A stretch of DNA of 5,996 bases from Clostridiaceae bacterium (GTDB taxonomy: Bacteria > Bacillota > Clostridia > Saccharofermentanales > UBA5734), in NCBI GenBank assembly GCA_012522285.1, contig JAAYKS010000059.1:1-5996 (forward strand). Direction: 5' to 3'. The notes below the pieces were generated by a model that was not told the DNA's origin, searched no databases, and worked only from the letters and a program-made list of their open reading frames with translations. Both the position numbers and the translations under genes were made by a program. Position 1 is the first letter of the stretch, and every line of letters begins with the position of its first letter. Positions 1 to 5,840 of this stretch are shown in pieces.

Positions 1-90
1 CAAGATGCCAACGGCACGAAGCATCCGGAGGGGATTGACCCGCCGGATGTCATCGTGCCGTTTGGTTTGCTTCCCGTTACGCCCGTTCAT
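1..90 (-). CDS. Partial gene, 5' end only; probable ABC importer permease
   Basis: The reading frame opens with ATG at 90-88 and stays open for 30 codons to the left window edge. The visible N-terminus is basic and polar (MNGRNGKQTKRHDDIRR, then VNPLRMLRAVGIL), and it ends as a hydrophobic stretch begins. That is what a cytoplasmic N-terminal tail leading into a first membrane helix looks like. It lies 29 nt behind the stop of a substrate-binding lipoprotein on the same strand, the usual place for the permease gene of a NitT/TauT importer. The identity is inferred from context only, because no family motif is reached. The ribosome site is poor: a GGAAAGG lies 13 nt before the ATG and sits inside a small palindrome. 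An ATP-binding subunit would be expected further left. Confidence 0.5.
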   Translation of the reverse strand, partial: MNGRNGKQTKRHDDIRRVNPLRMLRAVGIL

Positions 91-95
91 GATTC

Positions 96-110
96 GGAAA
101 GGGCCTTTCC
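96..110 (-). repeat. Short perfect inverted repeat between lipoprotein and next gene
   Basis: GGAAAGG and CCTTTCC form 7-bp arms around one central base. In the minus-strand transcript the fold would be roughly GGAAA, a short GC-rich loop, UUUCC. It lies between the substrate-binding gene stop and the next start, and it contains the only SD-like purine run for that next gene. It could slow translation of the downstream gene or protect the upstream message. There is no T-tract, so it is not an intrinsic terminator. Confidence 0.4.
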
Positions 111-119
111 CGGGTCGTG

Positions 120-1217
120 TCACCCGATATGGTAGAATCCCTCGTCCGGCAGCGCGCCGCCGATCGACTGGGGATTGGAGGCAAACAACACGTCCAGCAT
201 GTTGGAGATGGCCGGTTGCATGTCCTCCCCGTCAATATAGACCAGATTGCAGTTCGGGATCGCTTTGGCCGCGACAGCCGCTTTCGGCATGATCCCGTGT
301 TTCTCGACCAGGATCGATCCTGCGGCCACCTGGGTCTTCACAAACCCGATCGAGGTTTCGTATTCCGCGAGGAAGGCGGCGACGGCTTCGGGATGTTCGT
401 CTGCGAACGCGGTCCGCACGACAACAGCACCCATCGTCAACACACTGCCCTCGTCCCCGTTTTTGTCGGCGGCGAGCGACCAGGCTTCAGTGACATCCAC
501 CGCAAGCCGCAGTTCCGGATTGGCCATGAGGGTGGCGGTCACTTTGGGTTCGGGCAGCATGCACAGATCCACAGATCCCGCCGCAGCCAGCGCGGCCAGC
601 TCGTCATGGTCCGCGTAGTACACCACTTCGACGCTGTCGGTGAGCCCGTAGGCATCCAGTATGTATTCGATCGCGTATTGGGGCACAGCACCCTGACCGG
701 AGACGTGCAAGGTCCGCCCGGCCAGATCCTCGACCGACTGGACCTGGTCGCCGTTCTCCAGGATATGGAGCACGCCCAGCGTGTTGAGAGCGATGAGTTT
801 GGCGCCGCCTTCGAGCTTGTTGTAGAGCAGCGCGGCGGTATTGGTCGGAACACAAGCGATGTCCACTTCACCGGAAATCACGAGCGATGCCACGTTCTGT
901 GCAGATGGCTCGACGATGAAGGTGTATTGATTGCTGGTATTTTGTTTTTCATTCTTCTCCATCAGCTGGGACATTCCGATGCCGGACGGTCCCTGGATGG
1001 TGGCGATTTTGACCGCAGTCCGCTCCGTATACGGCACCGTCGAAGGCGTCGTCGGGGCAGTCGTGGGTGCCGCGGTCGTCGGAGCCGCAGTCGGTGCCGC
1101 GGTTGTCGATGTGGTGACGGGGGTGGTAGGCGTGGTGGTGTTGCATCCGGCTAACCCGACCGTGAGAACGGCGAGCACGAGGAGCAGGGCGGACAGGAGA
1201 ACGGTTGGTTTGCGCAT
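120..1217 (-). CDS. Substrate-binding lipoprotein of an ABC importer (NitT/TauT, NMT1-like)
   Basis: 365 residues. It should capture a small solute outside the membrane and pass it to an ABC permease. Residues 1-25 are a lipoprotein signal: a basic start (MRK), a hydrophobic core, and lipobox L22-A-G-C25. Residues 26-65 are a low-complexity Thr/Pro/Ala linker that tethers the domain to the membrane. From about residue 68 the fold resembles COG0715-type binding proteins: first strand VKIATIQGPSGIG (69-81), EVDIACVPTNTAALLYNK in the first lobe, VDLCMLPEPKVT in the hinge region, and the C-terminal signature IGGALPDEGFY. The ATG at 1217 is chosen over one 8 codons upstream because AGAAGGA lies 6 nt before it and the signal peptide then starts normally. 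The next gene probably encodes its permease. The substrate cannot be told from sequence; nitrate, sulfonate or thiamine-precursor types share this fold. Confidence 0.88.
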   Translation of the reverse strand: MRKPTVLLSALLLVLAVLTVGLAGCNTTTPTTPVTTSTTAAPTAAPTTAAPTTAPTTPSTVPYTERTAVKIATIQGPSGIGMSQLMEKNEKQNTSNQYTFIVEPSAQNVASLVISGEVDIACVPTNTAALLYNKLEGGAKLIALNTLGVLHILENGDQVQSVEDLAGRTLHVSGQGAVPQYAIEYILDAYGLTDSVEVVYYADHDELAALAAAGSVDLCMLPEPKVTATLMANPELRLAVDVTEAWSLAADKNGDEGSVLTMGAVVVRTAFADEHPEAVAAFLAEYETSIGFVKTQVAAGSILVEKHGIMPKAAVAAKAIPNCNLVYIDGEDMQPAISNMLDVLFASNPQSIGGALPDEGFYHIG

Positions 1218-1223
1218 GGAAAT

Positions 1224-1230
1224 TCCTTCT
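1224..1230 (-). promoter_or_regulatory. Ribosome binding site that sets the lipoprotein start
   Basis: On the minus strand AGAAGGA stands 6 nt before the ATG at 1217. It lies downstream of the alternative ATG at 1241, so it can serve only the shorter form. Confidence 0.75.
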
Positions 1231-1256
1231 TTCAACAGCAAAATAAGACCTTACAC

Positions 1257-1265
1257 ATTGTAACA
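1257..1265 (-). promoter_or_regulatory. Extended -10 promoter for the substrate-binding gene
   Basis: The minus strand reads TG-T-TACAAT, a TGn extension plus a -10 hexamer matching TATAAT at five of six positions. No good -35 lies 16-18 bp upstream (TTGTCA is present but only 13 bp away), which is typical of extended -10 promoters. Predicted start is near 1250, leaving a leader of about 33 nt, too short for a riboswitch. The hexamer overlaps one arm of a TGTAACA/TGTTACA inverted repeat. Confidence 0.5.
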
Positions 1266-1298
1266 GAGTCGGTCATGACAATTGATGCAAATGTTACA
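1259..1298. repeat. Inverted repeat TGTAACA / TGTTACA over the promoter
   Basis: Plus-strand TGTAACA at 1259-1265 and TGTTACA at 1292-1298 are exact reverse complements. Their centres are 33 bp apart, about three helical turns, so they lie on the same DNA face. One arm covers the -10 element of the importer promoter. The layout would suit a repressor binding two half-sites, but no regulator gene is visible. Seven-base arms can also arise by chance in this AT-rich gap. Confidence 0.3.
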
Positions 1299-1366
1299 CA
1301 ATTTTCATACCGCTATCCGCCGGAAATCCGTGAGATTTGCCTGTGGCTGTAGCGAGTTCAGCTCTG

Positions 1367-2833
1367 TTAGGGTGCACTGGTCGGTGTGCTGCCTGTCGTT
1401 TCAGATGTCGTTGTCGAAGAGGATGAGGGGGTTGTCGAGGTAGCGGTTGTCCCGGTCGTACCCGATGTCCCCGTGGGCATTGTGGTTTCGGTAGGGGTCG
1501 GTGTGACAGGTTGTGTCGTAGGCTCCGTGCCGGGTGCTGTTGTGGGTTCCGTCGTGGTCGAAGAGGTGGTCTCACTCGGCTCCGTGGTCGGCTCCGCTGT
1601 CGGTGTCGTCTCCGTGGGAGGCGCCGTGGGTGCGGGGGTGGTGACCGCGGGCGTAGACGGGGCGGGTGTCGTTCCCCCCCCGGATCCGGTCGGAAGAGCC
1701 GACGCGGTGGTGGTCACGAGCGTGGGCCGCTGTCCGAACATCGCATCCCATGAAAACATCATCTTGGCGGCGAAGACTCCCACGAGGACAAAACAGAGGA
1801 AAAACGCCAACGGCATGAGGATGCCCCGTGCGCGGGAGGGAGTCCCTTCCCTTTCCGACATTTCTGAGGCCACCACCGGCACGCCGCCGACGTTATCAGG
1901 CGAAACAGGCTGGCGCGCGGAAGACGGCGCATCAAATGCCGCTGCGGCGATGGCACGGTCAATTTCTCCAGCGGGAATCTGGGTCGTCACATCGAGCAGT
2001 GAACCGGCCGTGGCCTGCGCCATCCTGGTGTCAGTTTCCAGTACCCGTACCGCAATCAACGAAAGGTTGTCCCGCGATCCGGCCTGGATCGACTGCTGCA
2101 CGATCCGGTGCGGCAACGTCGAGAAGACGTCCGCCGTGCCGATTTGCCACTGCAGCGCCGCTTCGTCGAGCATGTCGGAGACGCTGTTGCTCGTCAGAAC
2201 AAACGTGTCGCCCTTCTGCAAAATGACAGTGGGGCCAAAGGAAGGCTCCAACTGCATCTCTTCCGGGAAAATGCCGAGGTATTGGGTGAGGACATTGCGT
2301 TCCGGATGCGTGCGCGCCTCTTCCCTTCCGATGATGCCCATCCGCACCAGTTTTTGCGCCTGGGTGTGGTCATAGGTCATCTGGATCAGGCTCTCCCCGC
2401 GATAGAGGAAAATTCGGCTGTTTCCGATATTGGCCGTGCGCGCAATCCCGTCCCGGATGAACAAGAGAGAGAAAGTCGTTCCCATCCGCAGCCCCTTGTT
2501 GTGCCGGATCCCGTCACACAGAGCCGCGTTGACGTCCTGGACATAGGCGCGTACAAAATCTTTAAACGGCAACTCGGGCTGTCCTTCGACCTCCCTGCGA
2601 TGCCGATCGAGGAATTCCGCGGCGATGCGCGACGCTTCCACCCCGAGCTGGCCTTCGCCCATCCCGTCAAAGATGGCATAAATCTGGGTGGCGCCTTCAT
2701 ACACGGCAGACCTTTCGAAAGCCTGTCCCGGAACCATCCCGCGGATATAGTTATCGAGAACGTACAGATTGTCGAAATGGAGTTTCGCAAATCCGCCCTG
2801 TTCCGACAGAGAGATTGTGATCGTTCTGGTCAC
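1367..2833 (-). CDS. Membrane-anchored PP2C-like Ser/Thr phosphatase with Thr/Pro-rich outer tail
   Basis: 488 residues from a GTG start. A PP2C-type domain (about 15-265) would remove phosphate from Ser/Thr in the cytoplasm. Visible motifs: DNLYV (21-25), FDGMGEG (55-61, metal Asp56), RMGTT (116-120), ANIGNSRIFLYR (134-145), LTQYLG (182-187), DTFVLTSNSVSDML (209-222), GSRDNLSLIAV (252-262, metal Asp255). Oddities: the usual first motif N-E-D reads H-F-D (19-21), the second Gly of DGMGG is Glu60, and the Asp of the S-D-G motif is Asn216, so metal binding may be altered. A cytoplasmic linker (266-336), one membrane helix (338-360) and a 120-residue Thr/Pro/Ser tail follow, the tail presumably outside. 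GTG at 2833 is chosen because AAAGGTGA, overlapping the stop of the upstream ligase gene, stands 7 nt before it; the ATG 23 codons earlier overlaps that gene and lacks support. No partner kinase is in the window. Last gene of the operon. Confidence 0.85.
   Translation of the reverse strand: MTRTITISLSEQGGFAKLHFDNLYVLDNYIRGMVPGQAFERSAVYEGATQIYAIFDGMGEGQLGVEASRIAAEFLDRHRREVEGQPELPFKDFVRAYVQDVNAALCDGIRHNKGLRMGTTFSLLFIRDGIARTANIGNSRIFLYRGESLIQMTYDHTQAQKLVRMGIIGREEARTHPERNVLTQYLGIFPEEMQLEPSFGPTVILQKGDTFVLTSNSVSDMLDEAALQWQIGTADVFSTLPHRIVQQSIQAGSRDNLSLIAVRVLETDTRMAQATAGSLLDVTTQIPAGEIDRAIAAAAFDAPSSARQPVSPDNVGGVPVVASEMSEREGTPSRARGILMPLAFFLCFVLVGVFAAKMMFSWDAMFGQRPTLVTTTASALPTGSGGGTTPAPSTPAVTTPAPTAPPTETTPTAEPTTEPSETTSSTTTEPTTAPGTEPTTQPVTPTPTETTMPTGTSGTTGTTATSTTPSSSSTTTSETTGSTPTSAP
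1674..1681 (-). repeat. G8 homopolymer tract inside the phosphatase gene
   Basis: Eight consecutive G on the coding strand, encoding part of the S-G-G-G stretch (384-387) just outside the membrane helix. Loss of one G would shift the tail into an Arg-rich frame open to about 1294. Gain of one G would reach a TGA about 33 codons later, around 1570. Either change keeps the phosphatase domain and membrane helix and alters only the outer tail. Confidence 0.6.
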
Positions 2834-2840
2834 GTGGTGG

Positions 2841-2848
2841 TCACCTTT
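2841..2848 (-). promoter_or_regulatory. Ribosome binding site for the phosphatase, overlapping the ligase stop
   Basis: Minus-strand AAAGGTGA includes the TGA stop of the upstream LCP gene and lies 7 nt before a GTG. It fixes the phosphatase start at 2833 and suggests translational coupling of the two genes. Confidence 0.75.
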
Positions 2849-4007
2849 CTCCGGTTCCCCAGAGGAATGCATGCAGCGCGGGAAGTTGCACATCCCAGTC
2901 AATCCGCATGTTCCAGTTTTCCGGATCGGTCTGGTACCTGCCGTCCGCGGGCACCTTGTATTCCCGCATTTCCGACAGGCTCTGCATCGCGTCCAATCCG
3001 ATCCGCATCATATCGGAGCGCCCCAGATTGGTCTCGAAATGTCCGAGACTCTCGTCCAGGAAAGTGATTTTTTTTGGTAAGCTGGACTCCTTGAACAATC
3101 CGATCAGATTCATCATCACCTGTCGCTGGCGTCCGGTTCGGGCGTGATCCGATCCGACCTTGCGGATCCGGGACCAGGCGATGGTCTGCATACCATTCAA
3201 TTGCTGCGCCCCCGGAGAGGTCACATGGGGAGCAGGATCCTCACTGTGGAACAGGGCATGCATCTCGTCCAGAATCTCGTTGAGGTTTTCGATTTCTTCC
3301 GCCTGGACCTCGATTTCCATCCCTCCCACAATGTCGATCAACTCGGTCGCGCTGTAAAAATCGAACATCGCGAAGCCCTGGATGTCGAGGCCAAAATTCT
3401 GGTTGATCGTGTTGATCAGCAATCCGACTCCGCCTAGCGCGTAAGCCGCGTTGATTTTTTCATTTTCACTGCGCCCGGCCAGATCCACCTCGGTATCGCG
3501 CATGATCGAAGTCAGTTTGATGCAATTTTCGCGGGTGTCGACCGACAGGACGATCAGACTGTCCGCCCGGCTGATCATGTCCGCGGGACTCCGCGCGTCT
3601 ACGCCGAACACCAGGATATTCTCGACTTTGCTGTCGATCCGTTCCACCTGTTCGATGGGAAAATCGGGATGGACATAGACCCGGACCCGTCCCCCTTCGC
3701 CCCATGCCCCGTCGGTGTTGGAAATAGGAATCGTGTAGTGGTCGATCGGCACCGCGGTCCCGCCCTGCGGACGGATGATGGGAATGTCGGTAAACAGTGG
3801 TTTCCCCAAAAGGAACCAGGTATACGCGCCAAATCCCACAATCAAACCAAGAAGAGCGGCCGAAAGCCGGATGAAAAACCGGCCGGCGCGGCCGGATCGG
3901 CGCCTGCGCATGACACGGGCGGGCGGCACTTCTCCGTGTGGGTTCGGACGTGCAGTGTAGTATGGAGACTGTCCCTGCGGTGCACGGACAGGATTGGTCT
4001 TCTTCAT
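2841..4007 (-). CDS. LCP-family (LytR-CpsA-Psr) cell-wall polymer ligase
   Basis: 388 residues. LCP enzymes move polymers such as teichoic acid or capsule from a lipid carrier onto peptidoglycan on the outer membrane face. The N-terminal 43 residues are cytoplasmic, Pro-rich then strongly basic (RRRRSGRAGR), followed by one helix (about 44-67). The outer part holds the LCP domain (about 127-300): NILVFGVDAR (130-139), SRADSLIVLSVD (146-157), TSIMRDTEV (166-174), KINAAYALGG (184-193), LDIQGFAMFDF (207-217), WSRIRKVGSDHARTGRQRQV (278-297). The conserved Asp and Arg residues of the active site (D137, R147, D149, R170, D171, R280, R282, D287, R290, R293) are present, so it looks active. Residues 301-388 form a variable end. 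Start: AGGAAG 6 nt before the ATG, 13 nt after the preceding stop. Third gene of the operon. The polymer attached is unknown. LCP membership is clear; the exact substrate is not. Confidence 0.93.
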   Translation of the reverse strand: MKKTNPVRAPQGQSPYYTARPNPHGEVPPARVMRRRRSGRAGRFFIRLSAALLGLIVGFGAYTWFLLGKPLFTDIPIIRPQGGTAVPIDHYTIPISNTDGAWGEGGRVRVYVHPDFPIEQVERIDSKVENILVFGVDARSPADMISRADSLIVLSVDTRENCIKLTSIMRDTEVDLAGRSENEKINAAYALGGVGLLINTINQNFGLDIQGFAMFDFYSATELIDIVGGMEIEVQAEEIENLNEILDEMHALFHSEDPAPHVTSPGAQQLNGMQTIAWSRIRKVGSDHARTGRQRQVMMNLIGLFKESSLPKKITFLDESLGHFETNLGRSDMMRIGLDAMQSLSEMREYKVPADGRYQTDPENWNMRIDWDVQLPALHAFLWGTGER

Positions 4008-4020
4008 ATCGTCTTCCTAT

Positions 4021-4641
4021 TCAACTGTTCTTCATCATGGCGCTTTCCATCAGGTCGGCAACCAGTTCGATGGCATCGCAACACTCTTCGAGGTCGTTGT
4101 AGACCTCTCTCCATTTGTAGATCTCGAGCGGATCGGTTTCGGTCAGATACAGATTGCGCACCGCCTTTTGATACAGGCGGTCTCCGACCTCTTCCAGACG
4201 ATTCACTTCGATGATGTGGTCGTTGATGGTCTTGGATCGTTTGTAGTTGCGGAACTCCTTGATCCCGGACAACAGCTCGTCGCAGCATTGCCGGACGATT
4301 CTCACAAACTCCACCATATCCGGACGGGTTCCCTTGATGTTGGTCATCCAGATGTGGATACCTGTGTCCTCGACTTGATCCGTGATGTCGTCGATCGCGC
4401 TGGCAATCTCGAGGATGTCTTCCCGTTCGAGAGGCGTGATGAAGGCACGGTTGAGCTCTGCGCACAAATCGTGCAGCAAACCGTCCGCGTGGTGTTCGAT
4501 TTCATGCAGTGCATGCAACCGGGTTTCGAGGTTATCCATCGTCAACACGAGCTCTTCGAGGCTTTCCGCCGCCTTGCAGGATTGTTCGGTCGCCTCTACG
4601 AGCATGTGAAAATAATCGACCGGTTTGTTTAGTATAGCCAT
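4021..4641 (-). CDS. DUF47 / PhoU-like partner of the Pit phosphate transporter
   Basis: 206 residues, the normal size for the family, soluble and all-helical. DUF47 (YkaA/PhoU_div) proteins resemble PhoU and are commonly encoded next to pit-type permeases; they are thought to modulate transport, though the mechanism is poorly known. Visible signatures: the typical N-terminus DYFHMLVEATE (9-19), HEIEHHADGL (46-55), PLEREDI (70-76), SAIDDITDQVEDTG (81-94), EVNRLEEVGDRLYQKAV (145-161) and YNDLEECCDAIE (181-192). The repeated acidic ExxxD/DxxD clusters match the metal-binding pattern of PhoU-like bundles. It starts 19 nt after the permease stop; AAGGGGGAA about 9 nt before the ATG is the probable ribosome site. 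Cysteines 59, 119-120 and 187-188 are unusually many for such a protein. Confidence 0.92.
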   Translation of the reverse strand: MAILNKPVDYFHMLVEATEQSCKAAESLEELVLTMDNLETRLHALHEIEHHADGLLHDLCAELNRAFITPLEREDILEIASAIDDITDQVEDTGIHIWMTNIKGTRPDMVEFVRIVRQCCDELLSGIKEFRNYKRSKTINDHIIEVNRLEEVGDRLYQKAVRNLYLTETDPLEIYKWREVYNDLEECCDAIELVADLMESAMMKNS

Positions 4642-4660
4642 TCCTATATGTTCCCCCTTG

Positions 4661-5713
4661 TCAGAAAATGCGGATAAACAATTTCGCCATGACGAAGCCG
4701 ATGATTCCGCAACCCGGGAATGTCAACACCCAGGTCAACACCATGTCCCGCACGACGCTCCAGTTTACCATAGAAACACGGCGGGCGGCACCCACCCCCA
4801 TGATCGCGGTGGTTTTGGTATGTGTGGTACTGACCGGGATCCCGGTCAGCGAGGAGAGCAAAAGACAGCCCGCTGCCGCAAAATCCGCGGAAAAGCCCTG
4901 ATATTTTTCGAGCTTGACCATGTCCATGCCCACCGCTTTGATAATCCGGTATCCTCCGATCGAGGTTCCGATTCCCATGACCAGAGAACAGAGCACCATC
5001 ACGAAAAAAGACACGTCGATCACCATCCCGGGCGTGACGGTCTCTCCGCGGGCGAGCAGGATCCCGAGCATCAGAATCCCGATGAATTTTTGCCCGTCCT
5101 GGGCTCCGTGCATGAACGCCATCGCGGCGCCGCCCGCGATTTGTGCATATCCGAATCCCCGGTCGGCACGCCGCCGGTTGACGCCCCGGAACAGATGCGC
5201 GACCAGCTTGGCCATCACATATCCGGACCCGAATCCCAAAAACGTCGACAACAAAAGTCCGTAGATCACCTTGAGCCACTGATCCGCGTTGATGGCACCG
5301 GAAAAACCGGTGATCGCGACGGCAGCGCCGGTCACGCCGGCGATCAGGGCATGGCTTTCACTGGTCGGGATGCCGAAATACCAGGCGGCCGTAGCCCAGA
5401 CGACGATCGCAACCAGGGCGGCACACAGCGCGGTGACCGCAATCCGGCTGTCGGAGCCAAAATCCACCATCTTGAAAATGGTGTCCGCGACCGCGACGTT
5501 GATCGCCGTCATGACGGTGACACCCAGGAAATTGAAGAAAGCGGCCATCAAAATCGCAGCCCGGGGCGGCATGGCCCGGGTGGAAATGACCGTGGCGATT
5601 GCATTGGGGGCATCGGTCCAGCCGTTGACAAAGATAACGGCCATAACCAGCAAAACAGTGATCAGCAAAGCGGGTGTTTCAAACATGAGTCGGGCGAACT
5701 CGACAATTTCCAT
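4661..5713 (-). CDS. pit: Pit-family inorganic phosphate permease
   Basis: 350 residues, an integral membrane protein with about ten hydrophobic segments in two halves, as in low-affinity phosphate (often metal-phosphate) symporters of the PiT family. Signature motifs appear in both repeats: VNGWTDAPNAIATVIS (29-44) in the first, GIPTSESHALIAG (114-126), then HGAQDGQKFIGI (202-213) and GIPVSTTHTKTTAIMGVG (291-308) in the second. HGAQDGQK rather than HGANDVQ is a common variant in Gram-positive and Clostridia-like Pit proteins. The frame could open at 5809, but that point falls in the predicted -35 region; the ATG at 5713 has GGAG 7 nt upstream and gives a normal N-terminus (MEIVEFARLM). First gene of a four-gene cluster that continues with its DUF47 partner. 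Sulfate permeases share the fold, but the motifs and partner favour phosphate. Confidence 0.93.
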   Translation of the reverse strand: MEIVEFARLMFETPALLITVLLVMAVIFVNGWTDAPNAIATVISTRAMPPRAAILMAAFFNFLGVTVMTAINVAVADTIFKMVDFGSDSRIAVTALCAALVAIVVWATAAWYFGIPTSESHALIAGVTGAAVAITGFSGAINADQWLKVIYGLLLSTFLGFGSGYVMAKLVAHLFRGVNRRRADRGFGYAQIAGGAAMAFMHGAQDGQKFIGILMLGILLARGETVTPGMVIDVSFFVMVLCSLVMGIGTSIGGYRIIKAVGMDMVKLEKYQGFSADFAAAGCLLLSSLTGIPVSTTHTKTTAIMGVGAARRVSMVNWSVVRDMVLTWVLTFPGCGIIGFVMAKLFIRIF

Positions 5714-5728
5714 GATTTCACTCCGATA

Positions 5729-5773
5729 GGCACCCTCTGAGGGATGACATCGACGATGTGTGCCTCTGGTGCC
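5729..5773 (-). promoter_or_regulatory. Leader stem-loop and palindrome upstream of pit
   Basis: In the minus-strand transcript GGCACC (5773-5768) pairs with GGUGCC (5734-5729). Inside, GAGG can pair with CCUC, and ACAUC with GAUGU around a three-base loop, giving a long imperfect hairpin. Its first base is nearly the predicted transcript start. The inner part is also a perfect DNA palindrome, ACATCGACGATGT (5747-5759). A competing small hairpin, CCCU-CAG-AGGG, lies just before the ribosome site. Possible roles are an mRNA-stabilising 5' cap structure, a translation switch, or an operator. It matches no riboswitch class I recognise. Confidence 0.45.
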
Positions 5774-5780
5774 AAGCCAT

Positions 5781-5809
5781 ATTATATAGAAGCGCATAGG
5801 CGACTTCAA
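5781..5809 (-). promoter_or_regulatory. Sigma-A type promoter of the pit-DUF47-LCP-PP2C operon
   Basis: Minus strand: -35 TTGAAG (5809-5804), spacer of exactly 17 bp, -10 TATAAT (5786-5781, perfect consensus). The predicted start is near 5774, giving a leader of about 60 nt. The only other good promoter on this strand lies downstream of the fourth gene, so this one probably serves all four. I see no obvious Pho-box repeat. Confidence 0.7.
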
Positions 5810-5823
5810 ATCAAAGTGTGATG

Positions 5824-5829
5824 TAATAT
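5824..5829 (+). promoter_or_regulatory. Possible -10 element for the divergent lipoprotein gene
   Basis: TAATAT matches the -10 consensus at four of six positions and lies 51 nt before the start codon, which would put the transcript start near 5836. There is no convincing -35 at 16-18 bp; the expected place overlaps the -35 of the opposite promoter, so the two could compete. Confidence 0.25.
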
Positions 5830-5840
5830 AGACGGTAGTT

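Noticed and set aside
117..1154. Long plus-strand open frame (345 codons) opposite the substrate-binding gene
   Set aside because: It is antisense to a gene with clear family motifs, signal peptide and RBS. Its product is rich in R, G, H and D with no domain. Such frames are common in GC-rich DNA.
1299..1366. Possible terminator after the phosphatase (AAATC/GATTT hairpin)
   Set aside because: The stem is five weak pairs and no T-tract follows. I cannot support an intrinsic terminator here, so read-through into the importer unit is possible.
1294..1575. Arg/Pro-rich minus-strand frame starting GTG within the phosphatase tail
   Set aside because: It is the -1-type shifted frame of ACN-rich tail codons, without its own RBS. 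Kept only as the possible product of slippage at the G8 tract.
2834..2902. Longer phosphatase start at ATG 2902
   Set aside because: It would overlap the ligase gene by about 60 nt and lacks support; the GTG at 2833 has a strong SD at ideal distance.
2108..3067. Plus-strand open frame of 319 codons opposite the phosphatase and ligase
   Set aside because: It spans the junction of two good minus-strand genes and has no recognisable motif.
4625..5740. Plus-strand open frame of 371 codons opposite pit
   Set aside because: Hydrophilic H/D/R/G-rich product, antisense to a well-supported Pit permease, with no RBS or promoter. A composition shadow.
5714..5809. Longer Pit start at 5809
   Set aside because: It lies in the -35 element, upstream of the predicted transcript start, and would add a hydrophilic extension not typical of Pit proteins.
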